Assembly (NCBI GenBank): GCA_934668515.1
Contig: CAKUNS010000020.1
Span: 1 to 32,752, forward strand
DNA length: 32,752 nucleotides
Direction: 5' to 3'
Source of the DNA: an uncultured Eggerthellaceae bacterium
GTDB lineage: Bacteria > Actinomycetota > Coriobacteriia > Coriobacteriales > Eggerthellaceae
Part shown: positions 24,835 through 32,215 of the stretch, piece by piece
Position numbering within the stretch: the stretch's first letter is position 1
Layout of the letters: each line of letters opens with the position of its first letter
Program-made: the position numbers and the translations under genes
The notes under the pieces: generated by a model
The model's input: the letters and a program-made list of their open reading frames with translations, nothing else
Told to the model about the DNA's origin: nothing
Database searches by the model: none

Positions 24835-26325
24835 TTAGAAGGGCATGAAGATCGATACGAGCGGAGCACCGACAGCAACCGTAACGATCGAGCCAGCGAC
24901 CAGGATGATCAAACCAGTGCCGTACGCCCACTTCGGCTTAACGTTTTCATTGCCGTGCATAATGACCGCGTTCATCGATGCTGCCGGGGTGGTGAATGCC
25001 AGGTTCAGCGCCCAGTACATCAGGATGTAAACCAGGTAGGGGTTGCCGCCCATGTTGATTGCCATGCCGCAGAAGACGGGAACGAACACAATTGCCAGAA
25101 CCAGGTTGGTAATGACCTGCGTTGAGACGCCAACGATCAACATGCAGAACACTGCGAAAATCAACGGGTTCATGTTGCCGACCAAGGGCTCCAAAGCGCC
25201 GGTGATCGTGGTCAGAATGCCGCACTCGGTGGCACCGAAAGCATTAGCCAGAGGAATAACCGCGATGATCAGCCACATAACCGACCAAGAAATGTGCTTT
25301 TGGCTGGCCTTAGCGATATCGAAGAAGGCGGTGCCGTCTTTCCTCCTGATCAGGGCTGCAAGAACAGACAGGATCATGGACGTTCCCAGAACTCCGCCGA
25401 AACTGCTCAGCAGCGCATAGATAGCGGTGTCCTTCGGAACCAGGTTGGGCGCAGCAAGCAGAACGATGAAGGCGATCAGGAAAATGAAGCCGACCTTCTG
25501 ATCAAAGTCCATCTTCTTGCCGCGGTAGTCGGCGAAGACGTCGCAACCGCTCATGCAACGCTCGCGGAACTGCGTGAAGTCGGGACGGATACCAAAAATG
25601 CAAATCAGGTAAAGAACTGCGGCCAAAACGATGTCGATTGCGATATTGACGACGCAGAAGCCGATGAAGGGCAATTGCAGGCCGGTGCCGTTGATGAAGA
25701 TCGCGTTGTACACGATTGCGCCGGTGTAGAACGGGAAGCACTGGCCACCCTGGATAACGATTACGCAAATTGCGCAGGCGAGATACTGAACCCAGCCTTC
25801 TTTTCTGTCGTAACCCATCGCGTCGGCTAATGCATATATGAAGCTCCAGACAATGAAGATTCCTGCAAAGCCGGTGTTGCACAGGCCGATGACAAGAGCA
25901 ACGACAAAGATCGATCCAACGATTACCTCGGGCCTGCCAGCGCAGATCTTTCTTGAGATAATCCATTCAGCGATGAAGTGCGCTGCTTTCGAATCGACGA
26001 AGATACCGCAGGTGATGTAGCAAACGAACATCAGCGGAATCATGTAGTAAGAAAAACCGGTTCCCACATTGCCCGAGATTGTTCCGTAGCCAACCCAGGC
26101 CAAACCCAACAGAGCCACGAAACTCGGCCAAGCCATCTCGAACATGATCCATCCGAAGATGGTGCCAAGAAAAATTCCAAGTACGTGCATGCCTAGCGGC
26201 GTGATGTCGCCAAAAGGCGGCAGGAATCCAAAACCAAAGGTGATCAGCAGGTAAACTGCGAACTTAGCGTAAAAAACAAGATTCTTGTTCATCTTTGCGC
26301 TACTTGAAGAAGCAATATCACTCAT
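24835..26325 (-). CDS. DASS/SLC13-type anion permease
   Basis: A 496-residue integral membrane protein with about 11-12 hydrophobic segments, of the divalent anion:Na+ symporter/ArsB-like superfamily. It resembles SLC13 proteins that carry dicarboxylates, sulfate or similar anions. The two substrate/sodium motifs (usually SNT) appear as LCNTGFAG in the first half and STQVITN in the second. ATG 26325 (MSDIASSSS) is chosen, with GGGGGTG upstream; in-frame ATGs at 26343 and 26355 cannot be excluded. The LysR gene is divergent. The downstream phosphodiesterase and thioredoxin suggest uptake of an anionic ester or other oxyanion; the substrate remains unknown. Confidence 0.85.
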   Translation of the reverse strand: MSDIASSSSAKMNKNLVFYAKFAVYLLITFGFGFLPPFGDITPLGMHVLGIFLGTIFGWIMFEMAWPSFVALLGLAWVGYGTISGNVGTGFSYYMIPLMFVCYITCGIFVDSKAAHFIAEWIISRKICAGRPEVIVGSIFVVALVIGLCNTGFAGIFIVWSFIYALADAMGYDRKEGWVQYLACAICVIVIQGGQCFPFYTGAIVYNAIFINGTGLQLPFIGFCVVNIAIDIVLAAVLYLICIFGIRPDFTQFRERCMSGCDVFADYRGKKMDFDQKVGFIFLIAFIVLLAAPNLVPKDTAIYALLSSFGGVLGTSMILSVLAALIRRKDGTAFFDIAKASQKHISWSVMWLIIAVIPLANAFGATECGILTTITGALEPLVGNMNPLIFAVFCMLIVGVSTQVITNLVLAIVFVPVFCGMAINMGGNPYLVYILMYWALNLAFTTPAASMNAVIMHGNENVKPKWAYGTGLIILVAGSIVTVAVGAPLVSIFMPF

Positions 26326-26532
26326 GTAGAACAACACCCCCATTTCCGATTGCAAACAACTGAAGAATGAGACCTTGTGCTTTTTCGTCGGCTACCGCGC
26401 ATCGCTTTCGCTTCCGAGTTTCGGGCCTCTCCCTCCCTTTCCCCAGGTGTCAATTGACTTCAACGAGCTGCTTTAGCGCTACATGCTTCGTTATTAATGG
26501 ATTTTATGGAGCTACTAAGTTGTCCGATAGCT

Positions 26533-26544
26533 AGCAATATTGCT
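26533..26544. promoter_or_regulatory. Perfect palindrome in the divergent permease-LysR region
   Basis: AGCAATATTGCT is a perfect 12-base palindrome, 67 bases upstream of the LysR ATG and about 208 bases upstream of the permease start. LysR-type proteins usually bind interrupted dyads (T-N11-A) in such divergent regions, so this is a plausible operator. The remaining intergenic DNA (26326-26610) is AT-richer than the genes. Confidence 0.4.
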
Positions 26545-26610
26545 CGAAAGTTGTCATGTTATAACGGATTCTGTTACACCCCAGGTCAGAAGGGTAAATG
26601 GTGGCTTAAT

Positions 26611-27570
26611 ATGCCGAATCGCGAAGAAATCGAATGCGTCTTAAGGGCGGCAGAAAATAAATCCATCCACAAAACCGCTGACAGACTGTTTACAAGCCCT
26701 ATTCAAGTCAGTAGAACGTTAAGGAAATTCGAGTCGGAAATCGGCGTCGAGGTGTTTACGCGTTCGCACTCTGGCCTACAGCTAACGCATACCGGAGAAG
26801 GCGTAATCGAGTTATGCCGGAAGATCCTTGCCGACTACAACGACCTGTCTGTTTACTGCGCCGAACGCAACGAGTCGAAAAACGTGCGCGGTCGTGTGGA
26901 TTTCTATTCATCTAGCATCACGAACATGTTCTTGTCTCGATCCATCAGCGAGTTCGCAATCACCCATCCAAATGTCGCCCTCGCCGCACGAAGCGCTCCT
27001 GTCGAAACCCTACCCGACATGATCGCTTCAAACAAAAACGCCATTGGCTACTTCAACCAGATTTACGACAAAGACGGTAATCCGCTGTTCACGATCCCGA
27101 CGTGCGTATGCGCAAAATCCATCACCGAAATCATGAAGCCCTACCTGCTTTGCAGCAGCAACAACAGGCTTGTAAGGTCGTATAAAAAGATCCCGATTAA
27201 ACTGTTGGATCGCCTGCCACTGAACGAATACATCCTCTACGAGGACGCCTCCTATCAACAGACTCTTCTTGAAGCAATGGGGGTCAGAAATAAAGAATTT
27301 CGCTTCACGACGGACGGGTCAATGACTATCACGCCCATGATCGAAAGCGGCTTCGGCATGATGGTCACCTACATCGATGATTTCAACCGGCTTCCGGCAA
27401 GTATGGCGTACATACCCATCGACACCAAGGTGAGGCTTCAGAGCATGTTAATCAAACGAGCAGACTGCGATAACCCAGCTGCCAATGAACTGTTCGACTT
27501 GCTTACTGAGAAGTACAGGAAAGCCACCCCCCCCCGCGCGCGAAATAGCCGCTGGAAGGATGAGCTGTAG
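26611..27570 (+). CDS. LysR-type transcriptional regulator
   Basis: A 319-residue regulator. The winged helix-turn-helix occupies residues 1-62, with the recognition helix in TADRLFTSPIQVSRTLRKFE and the wing FTRSHSGLQLTHTGE. The effector-binding domain (about 90-300) has the periplasmic-binding-protein fold with the typical GFGMMVTYIDD near the end. MPNREEIE at 26611 is chosen as start because the HTH of the family begins within the first 15 residues. An in-frame upstream extension to 26497 adds non-conserved sequence. It is divergent from the anion permease and probably activates the permease-phosphodiesterase-thioredoxin genes. A run of nine C (27527-27535) lies near the 3' end. Confidence 0.9.
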   Translation: MPNREEIECVLRAAENKSIHKTADRLFTSPIQVSRTLRKFESEIGVEVFTRSHSGLQLTHTGEGVIELCRKILADYNDLSVYCAERNESKNVRGRVDFYSSSITNMFLSRSISEFAITHPNVALAARSAPVETLPDMIASNKNAIGYFNQIYDKDGNPLFTIPTCVCAKSITEIMKPYLLCSSNNRLVRSYKKIPIKLLDRLPLNEYILYEDASYQQTLLEAMGVRNKEFRFTTDGSMTITPMIESGFGMMVTYIDDFNRLPASMAYIPIDTKVRLQSMLIKRADCDNPAANELFDLLTEKYRKATPPRARNSRWKDEL

Positions 27571-27590
27571 CAGGCAGCACGAAGAGCAAG

Positions 27591-27697
27591 ATCCAACGCG
27601 GGTCTAAATACAGTCGTCGGACGTTCTTTCTGTCCGAAAAACCCAACGCCTCAGCGATCCGCCGAGCGCTCATCCCGCAATCGCCAATTATTTGCAG
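27591..27697 (-). pseudogene. Remnant (copy 1) of a Fic/AlbA-type C-terminal winged-helix domain
   Basis: Read on the minus strand this fragment encodes GMSARRIAEALGFSDRKNVR and RRLYLDP, matching the complete 94-residue remnant at 31850-32134. A one-base deletion after YLD shifts the frame, and homology stops soon after. There is no start or stop context. Such winged helices end Fic-family and AlbA-type ATP-binding proteins (typical ending IEMTIPDKP...LQKYR). DNA identity to copy 2 is about 90 % with the same orientation. Confidence 0.7.
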
Positions 27698-27712
27698 ATA
27701 ACCCCTTGCTCA

Positions 27713-27725
27713 CGACGCAACGTCG
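27713..27725. promoter_or_regulatory. Inverted repeat upstream of the radical SAM gene
   Basis: CGACG and CGTCG are separated by CAA, 41 bases before the radical SAM start codon. It lies just inside the cassette, next to the copy 1 remnant. It may be an operator or a small hairpin in the 5' leader. No clear promoter hexamers accompany it. Confidence 0.3.
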
Positions 27726-27765
27726 CCCGTTAGCATCCTCACTCGGTTACGAGAGAGGAGAGACG

Positions 27766-28770
27766 ATGATCGTTTCATGGATGACAACCAACAAGTGCAA
27801 CCTCAAATGTGAGCACTGTTATCAAGACGCAGCGGAGCGCGACAGCCGTGAGCTGACGACGGCCGAAGGCAAGGCGATGATCGAGCAGATCGCGCGAGCC
27901 GGCTTCAAGATCATGATCTTCAGCGGCGGCGAGCCGCTCATGCGCGATGATATCTTCGAGCTTGTGGCGCACGCTGCGGCCCAGGGTCTGCGCCCCGTGC
28001 TCGGCAGTAACGGCACGCTGATCACTGACGAGGTTGCGCGCAAGCTCAAAGAGGCCGGCGCATGCTCCATAGGCATCAGCATCGACAGCCTCGATGCGAC
28101 AAAGCACGACGCCTTTCGCGGTGTTGCAGGCGCCCACGCCGACACCCTCGCTGGCATCGAGGCCTGCAAGCACGCGGGACTCGACTTCCAGATCCACACC
28201 ACCGTGGTCGATTGGAACCGCGACGAGATCTGCGCCATCACGGACTTTGCGCAAAGCATCGGTGCGGTCAACCACTCGATCTTCTTCCTCATCCCTGTAG
28301 GGCGCGGCAAATACATCGAGGACACAAGCCTTAAGGTGTTGGAGAACGAGGCGCTGCTTAAGGACATCATGCGCAAATCCGCAGAGGTCGACATCGATGT
28401 CAAACCCACTTGCGCACCGCAGTTCACCCGCGTGGCAGACCAGCTCGGCATCCCCACGCGCTACACGCGCGGCTGCCTGGCAGGCCTCACCTACTGCGTG
28501 ATCGGCAGCGAGGGCATCGTGCGCCCCTGCGCGTATATGACCGAGGAGGCCGGCGACGTGCGCAAGCAGACCTTCGATGAGATCTGGGCGAAAAGCCCCG
28601 TGTTCCAGCGCCTGCGCACGCAGGCATACAGCGGCAACTGCGGCGAATGCGACCACAAGGAGCACTGCGGCGGCTGCAGAGCGCGCGCGGCGTACTACCA
28701 CAACGGCAACATCATGGCACAGGACGACTACTGCGCCTACGGCCAGAAGCTCGGCTGCAAGGGCGCATAG
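27766..28770 (+). CDS. Radical SAM/SPASM protein resembling AhbC/NirJ (tetrapyrrole modification)
   Basis: A 334-residue radical SAM enzyme. The SAM-binding [4Fe-4S] motif is CNLKCEHC (C11, C15, C18), followed by the GGEP motif at 54-57 and ISIDS at 104-108. A full auxiliary-cluster region follows: C237, C244, C255, then C292, C295, C301, C304 and C323. The segment PTCAPQF (214-220), RGCLAG and CGGCRARA are typical of AhbC/NirJ, which decarboxylate or remove propionates from siroheme-derived tetrapyrroles. It also recalls peptide-modifying SPASM enzymes, but no small precursor peptide gene is seen. The ATG at 27766 follows GAGAGGAG. A FecBCD-type importer follows on the same strand, suggesting a substrate that is an imported iron-tetrapyrrole; this is inference. 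Confidence 0.8.
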   Translation: MIVSWMTTNKCNLKCEHCYQDAAERDSRELTTAEGKAMIEQIARAGFKIMIFSGGEPLMRDDIFELVAHAAAQGLRPVLGSNGTLITDEVARKLKEAGACSIGISIDSLDATKHDAFRGVAGAHADTLAGIEACKHAGLDFQIHTTVVDWNRDEICAITDFAQSIGAVNHSIFFLIPVGRGKYIEDTSLKVLENEALLKDIMRKSAEVDIDVKPTCAPQFTRVADQLGIPTRYTRGCLAGLTYCVIGSEGIVRPCAYMTEEAGDVRKQTFDEIWAKSPVFQRLRTQAYSGNCGECDHKEHCGGCRARAAYYHNGNIMAQDDYCAYGQKLGCKGA

Positions 28771-28884
28771 GCGCCGGAACAACAGCCGGCTGCTCGGCAG
28801 TAACACGAGGCTGGCAAGCGAAGAATCAACAAGAACCAGCGGTCCGATAATCGGCGGCTGCACCAACAAGGCAAGGGGAACCAC

Positions 28885-29886
28885 ATGAAAAAGATCGCAA
28901 CAAAGGCATGCGCGTGCATGTGCGCGCTGGTCCTGGCGACAAGCGGCAGCGCAATGGTCGGCTGCTCCGGCAACAGCTCAGGCGACGACAGCGAACAGCA
29001 AAGCGCGGCAAGCCGGGAGGTCGGCTACACCTTCACGGACGATCTGGGCAACCAGGTGACCGTGAGCTCGCACGAGCGCGTTGTCGCAGGCATGGGCAGC
29101 TTCGCGAACATCTGGGAGCTGGCAGGCGGCACGCTTGTCGGCGCGTCCAGCGATGCGTTTTCCGATTACCACATCAAGTCAAACGCGGAGAAAGTCGGCG
29201 ATTTCTCCTCTCTCAACGCCGAGACCATCATCGCCCTCGACCCGGACTTCGTCATCCTGACCAGTGCAAACTCCGGCCGCGGCGGTGGTGTTGCCCAGAC
29301 CGACCTCAAGGACACCCTGCAGGCAGCGGGCATCGCCGTGGCGTACTTCAACGTCACCACCTTCGATGACTACCTGCGCATGCTCAAGACCTGCTGCGAC
29401 ATCACCGGCGACACCGAAGCGTACGAGGAAAACGGCGCTGAAATCGCCAAGGAGATCGACGTCATCAAAAAGAAAGCCGAAGGCAAAAACGCCGGCAGCG
29501 TCGCGGTGCTGACCACGTACTCCGGCGGCACGCGCGTCCAAGCGTCCTCGACGCAGACCGGCACCATGCTCGCCGAGCTGGGCGCGAGCAACATCACCGA
29601 TGCCGACAAGAGCCTGCTGTCCGACTATAGCCTGGAGTCCCTGGTCAAAGCCGACCCCGACTTCATCTTCCTGTTGCCAATGGGCGACTCCGACGAGGCA
29701 GCGCAAAAGGCGCTCAAGGACCAGACCACGGCCAACCCCGCATGGAATGAGCTGAGCGCCGTCAAGACGGGCCGCGTCATCACGCTCGATCCCGAGCTAT
29801 TCCTCTACAAACCCAACAACAACTGGGATGACGCCTACGAGGAACTGTACGAGGCCCTCTATGAGGACCAAAGCGAGCAGAAATAA
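28885..29886 (+). CDS. FecB/BtuF-type lipoprotein, substrate-binding subunit of ABC importer
   Basis: A 333-residue extracytoplasmic binding lipoprotein. The signal peptide ends in the lipobox MVGC (lipidated Cys about residue 27), followed by a Ser/Gly/Asp-rich linker. The mature part has the two-lobed type III binding-protein layout. It starts YTFTDDLGNQVTV, has the helix-capping AETIIALDPDFVILT, a long central helix (about 170-200) and the second-lobe SLESLVKADPDFIFLL. The family binds siderophores, haem or cobalamin. AAGGGG precedes the ATG. It is 114 bases after the radical SAM gene and 8 bases before the permease start. Ligand residues cannot be deduced. Confidence 0.9.
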   Translation: MKKIATKACACMCALVLATSGSAMVGCSGNSSGDDSEQQSAASREVGYTFTDDLGNQVTVSSHERVVAGMGSFANIWELAGGTLVGASSDAFSDYHIKSNAEKVGDFSSLNAETIIALDPDFVILTSANSGRGGGVAQTDLKDTLQAAGIAVAYFNVTTFDDYLRMLKTCCDITGDTEAYEENGAEIAKEIDVIKKKAEGKNAGSVAVLTTYSGGTRVQASSTQTGTMLAELGASNITDADKSLLSDYSLESLVKADPDFIFLLPMGDSDEAAQKALKDQTTANPAWNELSAVKTGRVITLDPELFLYKPNNNWDDAYEELYEALYEDQSEQK

Positions 29887-29894
29887 CATCCGTT

Positions 29895-30953
29895 TTGAAG
29901 AAAACGCAAACGACAAACTCTCATGCCAAGCACATGCGCGATTTGCGGGCAGGTGGCGGGCGCTTCGCGGCAGCCATGACCGCCGCAGCGGCGTTGCTTG
30001 CCTGCACCACGGTGCTTGGCATCGTCATCGGCTCGACCTCCGTCGGACTGGCCGACGTGCTTGAGCTCGTCTTTGGCACAGGTGCCGGCGCCAACCAGAC
30101 TGCAGCCAACGTCATCTTGAACATCCGCCTGCCGCGCGTGCTCGCTGCCCTCTTGGCGGGCGCCGCGCTAGCACAGGCGGGTGCGCTTATCCAAGCAGCC
30201 CTCGACAACCCCCTGGCCAGCCCCAACGTCATCGGCGTGAACGCGGGCTCGGGCTTCTTCGTGCTGCTGGCGGCGTGCGCGTTTCCCAACGTCTTTGAAC
30301 TTGCACCTGCGGCGGCCTTCCTCGGCGCGCTGTGCGTAGCGGGACTCATCTTTGCCGTAGCGGGCCTTGGGGGCTCATCGCGCCTTACCGTCGTGCTTGC
30401 CGGCATGGCGTTCACGGCCATCTTCACCGCCGGCATGAACGCTATTCTCATCATGAACCCCGACGCCTATGTGGGTGCCTCCGGATTCCTGGTTGGCGGC
30501 TTGTCCGGTGTCAAGCTGGGCGAGATCGTCGCCCCCGGATGCGCGATCTGCACGGTACTGGTAGTTGGACTACTGCAGGGCACACGGCTCAACCTGCTTT
30601 CGTTGGGCGAGCATCAAGCGCACTCCCTGGGCCTCAACGTTCGCCGCACGCGCCTGGTTGCACTGGTGACGGCAGCAGCGCTCGCGGGCTGTGCGGTGAG
30701 CTTTGCAGGCCTCATCGGTTTCGTGGGACTTATCGTCCCGCACGCCATGCGTGCCCTGGTGGGCCACGACAACCGCCGCGTCCTTGCGATCTCGCCGCTA
30801 TCGGGCGGGCTACTGGTGTGTCTATGCGACCTGCTCGCCCGCACGATGTTCGCCCCGTACGAGATCCCCGTCGGCATCGTCTTGTCGCTGCTGGGCGGCC
30901 CTTTCTTCGTCTACCTCATTTTGCGTCGTGGGAAGGGAGGTCTCAATGGCTAG
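29895..30953 (+). CDS. FecCD-family ABC importer permease
   Basis: A roughly 352-residue permease with about 9-10 hydrophobic segments, of the BtuC/FecCD family for iron-siderophore, haem and cobalamin uptake. Family hallmarks are LNIRLPRVLAALLAGAALA near the N-terminus, GALIQAALDNPLASPNVIGV, and the C-terminal GFVGLIVPHAMRALVGHDNR with PYEIPVGIVLSLLGGPFFVYL. A single permease gene implies a homodimer. The listed TTG start at 29895 lies just past the lipoprotein stop; an ATG at 29934 is equally possible, and neither has a good ribosome-binding site. The last 8 bases overlap the ATPase gene. Confidence 0.92.
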   Translation: MKKTQTTNSHAKHMRDLRAGGGRFAAAMTAAAALLACTTVLGIVIGSTSVGLADVLELVFGTGAGANQTAANVILNIRLPRVLAALLAGAALAQAGALIQAALDNPLASPNVIGVNAGSGFFVLLAACAFPNVFELAPAAAFLGALCVAGLIFAVAGLGGSSRLTVVLAGMAFTAIFTAGMNAILIMNPDAYVGASGFLVGGLSGVKLGEIVAPGCAICTVLVVGLLQGTRLNLLSLGEHQAHSLGLNVRRTRLVALVTAAALAGCAVSFAGLIGFVGLIVPHAMRALVGHDNRRVLAISPLSGGLLVCLCDLLARTMFAPYEIPVGIVLSLLGGPFFVYLILRRGKGGLNG

Positions 30954-31716
30954 CGTGCAGCTGAGCGACGTGTCGTTCGGGTACGGCGAGCGCGTCTTGT
31001 TCAGCGATCTGTCGATCGAGTTCGCACAGGGCAAAGTGACAAGCATCATCGGTCCCAACGGCTGCGGCAAATCATCGCTGCTCAAGCTTGTAAGCGGCAT
31101 CTGCAAGCCGTGGGAGGGAGCCGTTCGTGTGCTCGGACATGACGTCGCCGCGCTCTCTTCCAAGGGACGTGCACGTTTGCTGAGCCTGCTTGCGCAGGAG
31201 CATGCGGCGCCTCCCATGAGCGTAAGGCAACTTGTGACATGTGGAAGATACCCGCATCACGGGATGCTCGCGACGATGGATGCGGCCGACTACGAAGCGG
31301 TGGAGCGGGCGCTTGAGGCGTGTGGGCTGTCAAACCTTGCCGAGCGCCCGGCAGCCGAGCTTTCCGGTGGCCAACGACAGCGCGCCTTCATCGCCATGGT
31401 TTTGGCGCAGGACACGCCCGTGGTGCTCTTCGACGAGCCAACCTCGTTTCTCGACGTATCCGCGTGCTACGAAGTAATTGAATTGATGCGCTCGCTCAAG
31501 GAGGAACACAGCAAAACCGTCGTCGCGGTGATCCACGACATCGATTTGGCGCTCAGGTACTCCGACGAGGTGTGCATCATGCACGACGGCAAGCTACTGG
31601 CGCAAGGGACGCCGCAAGAAGCCGAGGTGCTTGCGGCAGTCGAGGAGGCCTTCAACGTGCGCGTCGAGTTGCTGCACGGCGAGCTGGGAAACTCATACGC
31701 GCTGTGGCAGCGTTAG
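30946..31716 (+). CDS. FecE/BtuD-type ABC importer ATPase
   Basis: A 256-residue ATP-binding subunit completing the importer. Walker A is GPNGCGKSS (about residues 36-44), with the Q-loop near LAQEHAAPP. The signature is LSGGQRQRA and Walker B VVLFDEPTSFLD, with the switch His in VIHDIDLAL. The ATG at 30946 is preceded by GGAAGGGAGG, and the start overlaps the permease stop by 8 bases; the longer frame to 30703 is an overlap artefact. The order lipoprotein, permease, ATPase is canonical for iron-chelate and haem importers. The operon ends here: 14 bases past the stop, IS200-like remnant DNA begins. Confidence 0.96.
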   Translation: MASVQLSDVSFGYGERVLFSDLSIEFAQGKVTSIIGPNGCGKSSLLKLVSGICKPWEGAVRVLGHDVAALSSKGRARLLSLLAQEHAAPPMSVRQLVTCGRYPHHGMLATMDAADYEAVERALEACGLSNLAERPAAELSGGQRQRAFIAMVLAQDTPVVLFDEPTSFLDVSACYEVIELMRSLKEEHSKTVVAVIHDIDLALRYSDEVCIMHDGKLLAQGTPQEAEVLAAVEEAFNVRVELLHGELGNSYALWQR

Positions 31717-31730
31717 ACACAAGAGGAGAC

Positions 31731-31845
31731 TGGCATGAGATACCCCTCGTGATCTCCACCCCCTTGTAGCTGCAAAGCGGGCGGAATATCTTCCCCAAGG
31801 AGTCGCGATATCGGTTGTAGATGACCTTTTGAATTTCGTTCGTCA
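31731..31845 (-). mobile_element. IS200/IS605-type tnpA remnant
   Basis: On the minus strand this DNA encodes VIYNRYRDSLGKIF, then PLCSYKGVEI, and after a one-base deletion EGYLMP. This follows the N-terminal half of IS200/IS605 TnpA proteins, in which an EGHLMP-type segment directly precedes the HUH catalytic motif (DHVHM-like). The catalytic part is lost: the sequence breaks off after LMP, where the ABC-importer cassette ends. The upstream end before VIYN is not recognisable. It is inactive. The assignment comes from remembered family sequence, not a search. Confidence 0.6.
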
Positions 31846-31849
31846 GCTT

Positions 31850-32134
31850 TTAAGACTTCGCCACTCGGCGATACTTCTGCAAGCGACTCGTGGGTTTGTC
31901 GGGGATCGTCATCTCAATCAAACCAAGTTCCAACGCGGGATCTAAATACAGTCGCCGGACGTTCTTTCTGTCTGACAAACCCAACGCCTCTGCGATCTGC
32001 CGCGCGCTCATCTCGCAATCGCCCATAATCTCCAGCAGCTTTTCGACTTGGGGGGTAGGGCCTATTCCCGACTCATCCGCAGGCTCTTCTCCAACCCAAT
32101 CAATATGCAAGCATCGACTCAACGCAGCAAGCAA
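31850..32134 (-). pseudogene. Remnant (copy 2) of a Fic/AlbA-type C-terminal winged-helix domain
   Basis: An open frame of 94 residues with a TTG-type start lying inside a terminator T-tract, so it is probably a decapitated gene. It encodes CEMSARQIAEALGLSDRKNV, YLDPALELGLIEMTIPDKP and LQKYRR. This is the winged-helix domain at the C-terminus of Fic-family or AlbA-type ATP-binding proteins. The N-terminal catalytic domain is missing. A shorter frameshifted copy in the same orientation lies at 27591-27697, on the other side of the radical SAM-importer cassette. Confidence 0.65.
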
Positions 32135-32164
32135 AAAGGGTCGCAGCTGGAGCCGCGACCCTTT
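32133..32164 (-). terminator. Intrinsic terminator of the aryl-sulfate sulfotransferase-family gene
   Basis: A perfect 10-base stem (32155-32164 with 32135-32144) with a 10-base loop runs on the minus strand into five T (32133-32137). It lies about 50 bases past the stop of the gene at the right edge. Confidence 0.88.
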
Positions 32165-32215
32165 CGAATTTCGTTTCTCAACCTTGCGGTCGAGCGATTT
32201 TAGTCGAACGTGGAA

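Noticed and set aside
31722..31752. AGAGGAG followed by an ATG and a five-codon ORF after the ATPase gene, looking like a truncated fourth operon gene
   Set aside because: From about 31731 on the DNA reads on the minus strand as IS200-type TnpA (EGYLMP), so the ATG belongs to the remnant and is probably fortuitous.
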